From Rhodospirillales bacterium (lineage in GTDB: Bacteria; Pseudomonadota; Alphaproteobacteria; Rhodospirillales; Magnetospirillaceae), in NCBI GenBank assembly GCA_015654615.1, contig JAATGN010000298.1:1-40787 (forward strand): 40,787 nucleotides of DNA, given 5' to 3'. The notes under the pieces are model-generated. The model saw nothing but the letters and a program-made list of their open reading frames with translations, was not told the origin of the DNA and did not search any database. Numbering within the stretch: the stretch's first letter is position 1; each line of letters starts with the position of its first letter. This document shows positions 22,280-30,029 of this stretch, piece after piece. A program made the translations under genes and the position numbers.

Positions 22280-23200
22280 TCACGTCACCACCGTGAGGAA
22301 ACGGTCGTTCAGCACTTTCTGGTAATAGAAGATGCCGCGGCCGATCTCCGTATGGTCCCAGCACCGCACGGGTTCGTCGGGATAGAAGTGATAACTGCCG
22401 GCAAACACCTCGTTGCGATTGCCCGAAGGATCGAAGAAATAGATGGTCTGGCCGCGGGTGATGCCGTGACGGGTCGGGCCGATGTCGATCGGCACGTCGT
22501 GGCGGATCATCAGGTCGGCGGCATGGCCGACGGCGTTCCAGTCCTCGAGATAGAAGGCCAGGTGATGGAACTTGCCGGGCTCGGCATGCTTGACGAAGGC
22601 GATGTCGTGCGCCTTGTTCGAACAGCTCATCCAGATGCCCAGCAGACCATCCGGCGTATCGACCTTTTCGGTGAGCTGGAAATCGAGAGCCCCTGTGAAG
22701 AAAGCCAGCACCTGTTCGATGTTCGGACCGTAGAGCAGGCCGTGATCCATGCGGATGGCCCCCATGCCGTGCGGCGCCTGCCGCCAGATATAGGGATTGT
22801 GGATCTCCGGATGTTCCTCGGCCGGTTCGATCGCGTGGTAGAGTTCGATGCGATGACCGGAGGCGATGACGACGCCGAGACGCCGCCCGACGCCGGGCTG
22901 CTGGCCGGCCGGCACATGATCGACGGCCAGGCCGAAATCCTCGATGCGTTTCTCGAAGCGATCGAGCGAGGCCTCGCTGTCGACCTTGAAGGCGAACAGA
23001 TCCATTCCGGCATGGTCGGCTTCGCGCAGCACCACGGAATGCCGGTCGAACTCGTCCCAGGCCTTCAGATAGACCCGGCCGTCCTCCCCCCGCGAGACGA
23101 CGTCGAGGCCGACATGGTCGGCGTAATGTTTGAGCGCGGCCTCCATATCGAGAACCCGCAACTGGACGATGCCAGGGCGCAGAACACCGGTCATGGCCAT
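22280..23200 (-). CDS. Catechol 2,3-dioxygenase, copy 2
   Basis: MAMTGVLRPGIVQLRVLDMEAALKHYADHVGLDVV, collinear with copy 1 over the full length. Confidence 0.94.
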   Translation of the reverse strand: MAMTGVLRPGIVQLRVLDMEAALKHYADHVGLDVVSRGEDGRVYLKAWDEFDRHSVVLREADHAGMDLFAFKVDSEASLDRFEKRIEDFGLAVDHVPAGQQPGVGRRLGVVIASGHRIELYHAIEPAEEHPEIHNPYIWRQAPHGMGAIRMDHGLLYGPNIEQVLAFFTGALDFQLTEKVDTPDGLLGIWMSCSNKAHDIAFVKHAEPGKFHHLAFYLEDWNAVGHAADLMIRHDVPIDIGPTRHGITRGQTIYFFDPSGNRNEVFAGSYHFYPDEPVRCWDHTEIGRGIFYYQKVLNDRFLTVVT

Positions 23201-23520
23201 GAGATGGCTCCCTCTGACTTGTTGGCGGAACGGGGCGGGACCTCCGCGCAGGTAATCGCCAAATCGCTTTGCGGATAGAGACGGCAGGCCAAGGCGACCC
23301 CATCGGCCTGTTCGGCCGCGCTGAGGTGGCTGCGGCTGATCTTGCCCAGACGGAAGCGGCCGGCGACGACACGGACCCGGCAAACGCCGCATCCGCCGCC
23401 CCGGCAGCCGACCGGGACCGCCCCCCGTCCCGTTCGCATCATGGCCGCCAGGACGGACTCGTCGGACCGGCAAAAGCAGGACCCGTCGCCGTCGATATGA
23501 ATGAGAAAGCCCTCCGCCAT
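23191..23520 (-). CDS. dmpQ: Plant-type [2Fe-2S] ferredoxin (DmpQ/XylT-like)
   Basis: PVGCRGGGCGVCRVRVV...ALACRLYP; position between dioxygenase and P5 reductase. Confidence 0.88.
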   Translation of the reverse strand: MAEGFLIHIDGDGSCFCRSDESVLAAMMRTGRGAVPVGCRGGGCGVCRVRVVAGRFRLGKISRSHLSAAEQADGVALACRLYPQSDLAITCAEVPPRSANKSEGAISWP

Positions 23521-23522
23521 CG

Positions 23523-24590
23523 TCAAATCTTCTGAAACAGCGGCGAGCGGGCCTTCGCCTGATTGGCATCGGCCGCCGACAAGAAGCGTTCGGTGAAGAT
23601 ATCCCGCTCGAACAGGCGCCCCTTCATCAGGGTGGCGACCCCGGCCTCGATCATCGCCGGCGGACCGCACAGATAGGCCTTCATGCCGCCGAAGCGACCG
23701 CCGGTCATCCGTTCGGCCACCTCATGGACGAAGCCGGTCTCGCCTTGCCACGGCTGGCCGTCGGGCTGGGACAGGGCCGGAACATAGGAAAAATTCGGAT
23801 GAAGCACCGCAAGCTCTTCGAACAATTCGCGAAAAAAGACGTCGCGGGCCGTCCGTACGCCGTGAACGAGGGTGATCGGCTGTTCCCAGCCGCGCTCCAG
23901 AAGATCGAGAATCATCGATTTCGGACTCGACAGCCCCGAGCCGCCGGCCAGGAACAACGTCGGCACCCGCTGCGACTTGCGCACGAAGAAATGGCCATAG
24001 GGGCCGCTGAAGGCGACCTGGTCGCCTTTCGCCAGAGTCCGGTGGACATAGGTGGTCGCGCGTCCCCCGGGAACGAGCCGCACATGCAATTCGATCAAGG
24101 ACTTCCGACTGGGCGGGCTGGCCAGCGAGAAGGCCCGCGACGCCTCCAGGCCGGGCAGATCGAGATTGATATATTGCCCGGCCTGGAAGTCGATGCCGTC
24201 GCCGTCCACCTCGATCCACACCCCCTTGATATCGGGGGTGAGATCGATCAGCTGCACGACCCGGCCCCGGTAATCCCGGACGGGGTGACCCTCGGCATCG
24301 GGATCGACGTCGATGTCGGCCTCGATGCCGATGTCCGAAAGCGGCGTGGCGCAGCAGGCCAACACCTTGCCCTCCTCGCGCTCGAAATCCATCAGGGCGA
24401 AGGGCGAGGCCGCTCCGAAATCGACGTCGCCTTCCGTCACCGCGATCTTGCAGCTGCTGCACAGGCCGTGTCCGCAGGCATGGGGAAGCCAAATCCCGGC
24501 CCGCAGACAGGCGTCGAGGATGGTCTGATCGTCGCGGATGTCGATGGTTCGGCCCAGCGGTTCGACGGTCAGGCGGTAACTTGCGCTCAT
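23523..24590 (-). CDS. dmpP: Phenol hydroxylase P5, FAD/[2Fe-2S] reductase
   Basis: MSASYRLTVEPLGRTIDIRDDQTILDACLRAGIWLPHACGHGLCSSCK, AFSLASPPS, FLAGGSGLSSPKSMI, YLCGPPAMIEA. Confidence 0.93.
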   Translation of the reverse strand: MSASYRLTVEPLGRTIDIRDDQTILDACLRAGIWLPHACGHGLCSSCKIAVTEGDVDFGAASPFALMDFEREEGKVLACCATPLSDIGIEADIDVDPDAEGHPVRDYRGRVVQLIDLTPDIKGVWIEVDGDGIDFQAGQYINLDLPGLEASRAFSLASPPSRKSLIELHVRLVPGGRATTYVHRTLAKGDQVAFSGPYGHFFVRKSQRVPTLFLAGGSGLSSPKSMILDLLERGWEQPITLVHGVRTARDVFFRELFEELAVLHPNFSYVPALSQPDGQPWQGETGFVHEVAERMTGGRFGGMKAYLCGPPAMIEAGVATLMKGRLFERDIFTERFLSAADANQAKARSPLFQKI

Positions 24591-24607
24591 TTCGGTCACC
24601 CCGGCCA

Positions 24608-24970
24608 TCAGGTATGGCTGTTGTCGATGCCGGTCAGGCCCGGCGTGACGAAGCGCAACAGCGATTTATGGCCGACACCGTTATCGGCCAGGCTTTTGGC
24701 CGGATCGGGCGTGAAGGAGCGATGATCCAGGTCCCATTGCGTTGTGGACCAGTCGATCTTCGCCCAATCGGGGTGCACGCCGTAATGTTGCGGCAGCAGA
24801 TCGTTCAGCACCGCCCCGAACGGCATGCCGGGCGGCAACGGAAAAGCCAAAGACGAACAGAACATCAGATGGTCGACCCAGTTGAAATAGACCACGATGT
24901 TGCCGTGGAATTTGTCGGCGCTGTCTTTGGCGACGCCGACGTAATCGGCGACGATGGCGGTGACGGGCAT
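24608..24970 (-). CDS. dmpO: Phenol hydroxylase P4
   Basis: MPVTAIVADYVGVAKDSADKFHGNIVVYFNWVDHLMFCSSLAFPLPPGMPFGAVLNDLL. Confidence 0.9.
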   Translation of the reverse strand: MPVTAIVADYVGVAKDSADKFHGNIVVYFNWVDHLMFCSSLAFPLPPGMPFGAVLNDLLPQHYGVHPDWAKIDWSTTQWDLDHRSFTPDPAKSLADNGVGHKSLLRFVTPGLTGIDNSHT

Positions 24971-25025
24971 GGACGTTTACCTCCCTTTGTCTTTTCGTCA
25001 TGCCCGGGCATGACGATGATGAGGC

Positions 25026-26543
25026 TCAACCGGCGACGCGGCTCTTCATGGCGACCCACTCTTTCCAGGTCTTCTCATCGGGCGAGCCGGCATAATCCAT
25101 ATTGTCGACCCCCTTTTCGATCCCGTACCAGTCAAGCACCTGATCGAGAGAGGCTCCGCCACAATTTCCCTGGAATATCTGATGGACCGGCAGCCACGCC
25201 TGAATGTATTTCTCGGGTTAGTGATCGAAGATGTTCTTGCAGCCATCCGAGCAGAAGTGATAGCGATCGCCCTTGTACTGCGATTCCCGGAAGGCGATTT
25301 TCGTCGGATCGTCCGGCTCGGTAAAAGCCATGGGAATTTGGCAAACCTGGCACAGTTGCGGCAGGGCGTTGTTGTAGTAACGCTTGCCGTCCTTTTCCAG
25401 CTGCCGCCAATATTCGAAACGCGGGCGATACAGGCGATCCCATTCCGCGCCATAGGATTGGCTGAGCCAATCCAGCTCCTCGTCGGCCGGGATCCAGGTA
25501 TGGAAGGCCGCCGCATGGGTATATTGGTAGAAAATCGCCCAGGCCTCGGTGGACAAACGGTCGACCTCCTTGGCCGGAACGTCGGCAAATTTCGGCAGCC
25601 GGATTCCGTAGCGGGCCAGGTCGGCGAACAGCGCGCCGCCGGCATCGTTGAAATAGATGTTCCAGGCGTCCTTCCACGACATGACGCGCTTGGGCAGCAT
25701 ATAGTCCATCATCATCGCCACCAGGGTCAGCACGCGGTAGCCGCGCCAGAACCATTTGTCGATCCAATGCTGGACGATCGGCACATTGTCCTCATGCTGC
25801 TCGAGCACGAATTTGATGGCCTCCAGACCCAGGGTCATGTGCCGGGCTTCATCGGATTGGGCGGAAAAACCGAAGGTCACGGTGGCCATGTCGCCGTTGA
25901 AGGCGGCGCCGGACATGAAGGGAACGAACAGCAGGTTGGTCAGCACATATTCGAAGGAAAAGCCGATGGCGATCATGAATTCGAACGGCCCGGCGCTGAA
26001 GGCGTCGTCGAAGAAGGATTTGGGCACCGAGAGGTACCAGACGCGATCATGCATATGGCGGAAGGAATGCAGGCCACTGAAATGCTTGTTGTATTGAGCG
26101 ATGGTGTGGACCTGCGTCTGGACGTGGCGCAGTTCGTCCAGCGACTGCATCTGCGCGGCGACCCGCAGGCCGGCATTGGGAAGTTGCCGCCCGATATGGG
26201 CGAAGCCGCGATGGGCCATATATTCGTCGGGTGAAATGCCGGTCAGGAACAGCTTCAAGGCGTTGACGTAACGGCCGTCGGTGATGGCGGTCTGGCCGTT
26301 GTTCTGCTGAAAACTGTCGAGGACGGCGTAGAGTTTCCGCTCCTTCTCCGCCTGATACTTCCAATAGGCGTCCATGGTCAGGCGGAAGGGGTCGTTGAAA
26401 TCGTCCCAATTCCTGATCTTGATGCCTTCGAACGCGGCATCGGGAAAGACCTTTTCCGGCGGCTGGTAGGTGGTTTTCCAATCCAGTTCGCGGGTCAGGA
26501 TGCGGTAACGATCCTTGAGGGGAATCTTCTTGATGGCGTTCAT
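25026..26543 (-). pseudogene. dmpN: Phenol hydroxylase P3 large di-iron oxygenase subunit, interrupted by an in-frame TAA at 25218-25220 (nonsense mutation or sequence error)
   Basis: ORF 25218-26543 carries DELRH and DEARH di-iron ligands; after TAA the same frame continues PEKYIQAWLPVHQIFQGNCGGASLDQVLDWYGIEKGVDNMDYAGSPDEKTWKEWVAMKSRVAG to TGA at 25026. Confidence 0.88.
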
Positions 26544-26558
26544 GGCGCGGATTCCTTC

Positions 26559-26828
26559 TTAATGATTCCAATGGATGATGAAATAGTCATCATCCTCATC
26601 GACATGCCCGGCCAGCGAGATGACGGACAGATGAATTTCATTAACGTCCCACGATCTGCCAATCTCGGATTCGACAGATTCTCGGAATATCACCAGTCTA
26701 TTTGGACAATCTATTTTTACTATTCCTGGATATATATTTGTCAGTGCGTCTGGATTGTCCTTTTGAATGGCGACGATCAAACCACGCGCCTCATCATTAT
26801 TATGTAATGTGATCGAGACATTACTCAT
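26559..26828 (-). CDS. dmpM: Phenol hydroxylase P2 regulatory/coupling protein
   Basis: MSNVSITLHNNDEARGLIVAIQKDNPDALTNIYPGIVKIDCPNRLVI; position. Confidence 0.9.
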   Translation of the reverse strand: MSNVSITLHNNDEARGLIVAIQKDNPDALTNIYPGIVKIDCPNRLVIFRESVESEIGRSWDVNEIHLSVISLAGHVDEDDDYFIIHWNH

Positions 26829-27834
26829 GGCCGTTCCCTCTCAAGCCAAGCTTGGCGACACGCGCATCCAGGTCGGCCTTGACGACGGCGACCTGCGCCG
26901 GCCCCGCCTCGGCCCCGAGGACGGCGGCGGCGAGCGGCATGACCGCCTTGACCGCACGCTCGCTCCAGGCGTCGTACCAATCCTTGATCCATTGCCGATT
27001 GGCGGCGCTTTCGCCGGCGGCGGTCTTGACCACCGCATCGACCCAACGACCGGTCTCGTCCTTCCAATCGCTGATGAAGCCGCACAGGATGGGAATGGCG
27101 ACGGCCCCGTTGAGATCGCCCTCTCGGGCGAAAACGTCATAGACCAGCGCATGGACGATTCCATCCATGGCCAGATTCTGGGCGACGAAAAGCTCGAAGA
27201 AATCCTCGACCACCAGCGAATCTTCGACCATATGGCGGAGAGCTTGCCAGATCGGATCGTGCAACCAGCGGTCCTTCGCTTCGGTCAGTGCCTCTTCGCT
27301 GTTGTGGCCGAGAGCCAGGCCGATCCGGCTGATCAACTGGGCAATCCCCAAGCGATCGCCCATGGCGAAACAGGTCGCCGCCGTCAGCGCCGCCCCCCAG
27401 CCGAAGACGGTGATGGAGCAATTGTTCATATTGGCGCCCCACTCGTAGTGGCGGAGCGGCAGGAGATAGGCCCGTACCTTGTCCCGCCACGCGTCCGGAA
27501 TGGCGGCCAGAAGATTGCGCCGTTCGACCATGTCGAAGTTGTGCTCGACGGCCTCCTGCTGCCTGGCCCGGGCGATGTTGTAGGTGGCGTAATAATATTG
27601 GCGCGGATCCTTCAGGGCGTACCAATCCGCCATCACCACCTTGGTGCGCCCCTTGTCGAATTGTTCGAACTGGGGCGCCCACAGCGGGCGATAATGGAAA
27701 TTGACCTCCGCCTGCAGATCCAGCGTGCCTTCGTCGTAACGGCTCGCCGCCCGGTCCCCGCCCAACCGGTCGGCAATGTGCTTGAAGGTCTGGCGTTTCG
27801 GCGTAATGACTTGCGTCTTGATCTCGATGGTCAC
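26821..27834 (-). CDS. dmpL: Phenol hydroxylase P1 beta subunit
   Basis: IEIKTQVITPKRQTFKHIADRLGGDRAASRYDEGTLDLQAEVNFHYRPLWAP. Confidence 0.92.
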   Translation of the reverse strand: MTIEIKTQVITPKRQTFKHIADRLGGDRAASRYDEGTLDLQAEVNFHYRPLWAPQFEQFDKGRTKVVMADWYALKDPRQYYYATYNIARARQQEAVEHNFDMVERRNLLAAIPDAWRDKVRAYLLPLRHYEWGANMNNCSITVFGWGAALTAATCFAMGDRLGIAQLISRIGLALGHNSEEALTEAKDRWLHDPIWQALRHMVEDSLVVEDFFELFVAQNLAMDGIVHALVYDVFAREGDLNGAVAIPILCGFISDWKDETGRWVDAVVKTAAGESAANRQWIKDWYDAWSERAVKAVMPLAAAVLGAEAGPAQVAVVKADLDARVAKLGLRGNGHE

Positions 27835-27855
27835 GGCCTGCCCTCCCCTTAGCGG

Positions 27856-28128
27856 CTAGACGACGTCGCCCGGATCGAGCGTGCCGTGACGCCACTGCGC
27901 CCGTTCCACGTCGATGCTTTCGCCGTCGTCACGGCCGATGATGATGGTGCGGTAACGGCGACAGAATTCTTCAAACAGATCGACCGGCATCACCAGTTCA
28001 ACCGCCAGATCCGGAGAACCGATGGCGAAATCGAATTCGATGAAATTCCGCCGCTTTCCTTTGACGCGGACGAAATATTTCACATCGTCATTCGCTGAAT
28101 TATCTCTTACGAACATTTCCATCGCCAT
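27856..28128 (-). CDS. dmpK: Phenol hydroxylase P0 assembly subunit
   Basis: YFVRVKGKRRNFIEFDFAIGSPDLAVELVMPVDLFEEFCRRYRT; first gene of the operon. Confidence 0.9.
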   Translation of the reverse strand: MAMEMFVRDNSANDDVKYFVRVKGKRRNFIEFDFAIGSPDLAVELVMPVDLFEEFCRRYRTIIIGRDDGESIDVERAQWRHGTLDPGDVV

Positions 28129-28193
28129 TTTGCCGTCCCCTGGCGAGCCGCATTTACGATCCCGATAGAGACGGCCAAGTTTGATGCTCTAAG

Positions 28194-28209
28194 AGCAATG
28201 GGCGTGCCA
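28194..28209 (-). promoter_or_regulatory. Sigma54 promoter of the phenol hydroxylase operon
   Basis: Minus strand TGGCACG-CCCA-TTGCT, full consensus, 65 nt upstream of dmpK. Confidence 0.9.
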
Positions 28210-28328
28210 AATCTCCGAAGGGGTCGCGGCACCGGGAATTTTCGCGTCGCAGCAATTCAAGAGCGCGAAAACCTTGGCCTTTTTCCGTGGCAAAGCCGGA
28301 ATTTGTTGCGATGCGGCAGCGACAGGCC

Positions 28329-28344
28329 ATGATCCGATGATCAT
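28329..28344 (-). promoter_or_regulatory. Candidate DmpR/XylR-type upstream activator site
   Basis: aTGATCcgatGATCAt, with the TGATC-N4-GATCA arms of XylR-type sites, about 120 bp upstream of -24. Confidence 0.55.
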
Positions 28345-28463
28345 TTGCCGACCGGGCCGGCCTGCGGTCTTTGGCAATTTCACGATTTGATGAATTCCGC
28401 TGGCGGAGCCCTCCATAGGGCGCGGCAAACCCCCGTCCGGAAATCGCTGCTTCGTTTTCTTCT

Positions 28464-28543
28464 CCGTCATTGCGAGCGCCAGCGAAGCAATCCAGGATCC
28501 CGCCGCTGTTGCTGGATTGCTTCGCTGGCGCTCGCAATGACGG
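28464..28543. repeat. Family B palindrome, perfect 32-bp arms
   Basis: ccgtcattgcgagcgccagcgaagcaatccag (28464-28495) and its exact reverse complement (28512-28543). Confidence 0.9.
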
Positions 28544-28644
28544 CGTCGGGCCCCTATCCGTGTTCATCCGTGTTGCTCAAATATCTTGCCCGCGCCGCAG
28601 GTCGTCGGGCAGCGGGCCTTCGCGCCCGCCTTTTTCTTAGAGGC

Positions 28645-28661
28645 GCGGGCCTCCGCGCCCG
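28645..28661. repeat. Copy of a 17-nt element also at 2194-2210
   Basis: gcgggcctccgcgcccg identical at both places; a one-base variant occurs at about 28614-28628. Confidence 0.6.
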
Positions 28662-28681
28662 TCCCACTGGGGCCGAAGTCA

Positions 28682-29986
28682 TTAATTGGCGGACCGCAGA
28701 CCATCGACGGCGAACCGCGAGGCCGGCGACAGCTGGGGGTCGACCTGGCCTTTGAACTGCCCGGTGGTGCAATGCTGGGACTGCATGTCGATCATGGTGA
28801 AGGAATCGTCGATGCCGATCCCGGACCCCTTGTTGACCGGCAGGTGATAATCGGGATGGGATTTTCCGACGGTGAAGGTCTTCCACAGCTTGCCGGTGCG
28901 GTCATAGGTCAGGGTGCGGTTGGAGAACATGGTCTGGGCGTCGAAATACATCACCCGTTTGGAAATCGGATGGTTGGGATCGACCGGCACCACCTCGACC
29001 TCGTAGACCTTGCGCAATTCCCAGGTGATGTCCGGAAAACAGCCCCCCTTGCCGCCGAACGCCACATATTTGTAGTCGGGCTCGGCATGCTCCTCGGCCA
29101 GCTTCATCTCATTGTGATGGTAATAGGGCATGAGGATGAAACGGGTCCCCTTGAAGGTCCATTTCATGTCCGAGATGCGGCCGTTGTAGGCCTCGAGATC
29201 CTCGATCATCAGGTCCGAACCGAGGAAGGCATCGGTGATCTGTCCGGTCGACAGCTTCCGCACGCGGCGCTGAAAGCCGAGATAGAGCCAGGCGGAATCG
29301 AGCTTGGTGTCGTCTTCATAGCGATGGATGAGCAGTTGGGTATCGGCCAGATCCTGGGGTTCCAGCACTTTCACATAGATGGCCCGATACATCTGGGAGG
29401 GATTGGGGTCCAGGTTGGGGATGGGATCGAATTTCGTGCGATGCGTGAAATTGAGGAAATGCATGTTCATCTTGATCACCCGTTCGACACTGCCCGAGGC
29501 CATGTTCCGATAGGTCCAATAGAACGGGTAAATGGCCGCCGAATCACCCCAGTTGATGCCATATTTGAAATTCCAGGCGATCTTCTCGCCGGCCCGCGGG
29601 TCGCTGATCGACGGTTCCTCGGGAAACGGCCGGCCGGCGACGAAACCGGAGATTTCCCCCAACTTTTCGCCCAGCTTGACATCGGCGTGGTTTTTCCGCG
29701 TCGCCTCGACATAGGAGGGCAGCAGATCGAAGGATTCGGTGGCTCCCACCTTTATTTCGTACCAGCCGTTCTTGATCCATTCATAGGCGGCGCCATCCAG
29801 CACGTCCTTGGCCTGCTCGACGTTGGCGGCATTGATCGTCACGCCCGGCTTGACGAAGGGATGGGCGGGCAGCCCGGCCTTGTAGGGATAGAAGCTGTCG
29901 TCGACGACATCCGCGGCAGGGGCCGCCGAAGCGAAACCGGTGACGGCGACCGCCACGGCAAGGGCAGCGATGATGTGGATCTTCAT
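28682..29986 (-). CDS. DUF1329 family periplasmic protein
   Basis: Signal peptide MKIHIIAALAVAVAVTGFASAAPAA; YGINWGDSAAIYPFYWTYRNM, YDRTGKLWKTF consistent with DUF1329. Confidence 0.82.
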   Translation of the reverse strand: MKIHIIAALAVAVAVTGFASAAPAADVVDDSFYPYKAGLPAHPFVKPGVTINAANVEQAKDVLDGAAYEWIKNGWYEIKVGATESFDLLPSYVEATRKNHADVKLGEKLGEISGFVAGRPFPEEPSISDPRAGEKIAWNFKYGINWGDSAAIYPFYWTYRNMASGSVERVIKMNMHFLNFTHRTKFDPIPNLDPNPSQMYRAIYVKVLEPQDLADTQLLIHRYEDDTKLDSAWLYLGFQRRVRKLSTGQITDAFLGSDLMIEDLEAYNGRISDMKWTFKGTRFILMPYYHHNEMKLAEEHAEPDYKYVAFGGKGGCFPDITWELRKVYEVEVVPVDPNHPISKRVMYFDAQTMFSNRTLTYDRTGKLWKTFTVGKSHPDYHLPVNKGSGIGIDDSFTMIDMQSQHCTTGQFKGQVDPQLSPASRFAVDGLRSAN

Positions 29987-30029
29987 TCTGGTCGTCTCCA
30001 TCATTCTTGGTTGTGCGCCCCGCTTCCGG

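Noticed and set aside
25218-25220. Programmed stop-codon readthrough or recoding at the dmpN TAA
   Set aside because: No selenocysteine/pyrrolysine context (those use TGA/TAG) and no evident readthrough signal; point mutation or sequence error is simpler.
28379-28394. ttcacgatttgatgaa as a second DmpR site
   Set aside because: Only 11 of 16 matches, no intact arms, and a 50-bp offset from the better site; too weak to claim.
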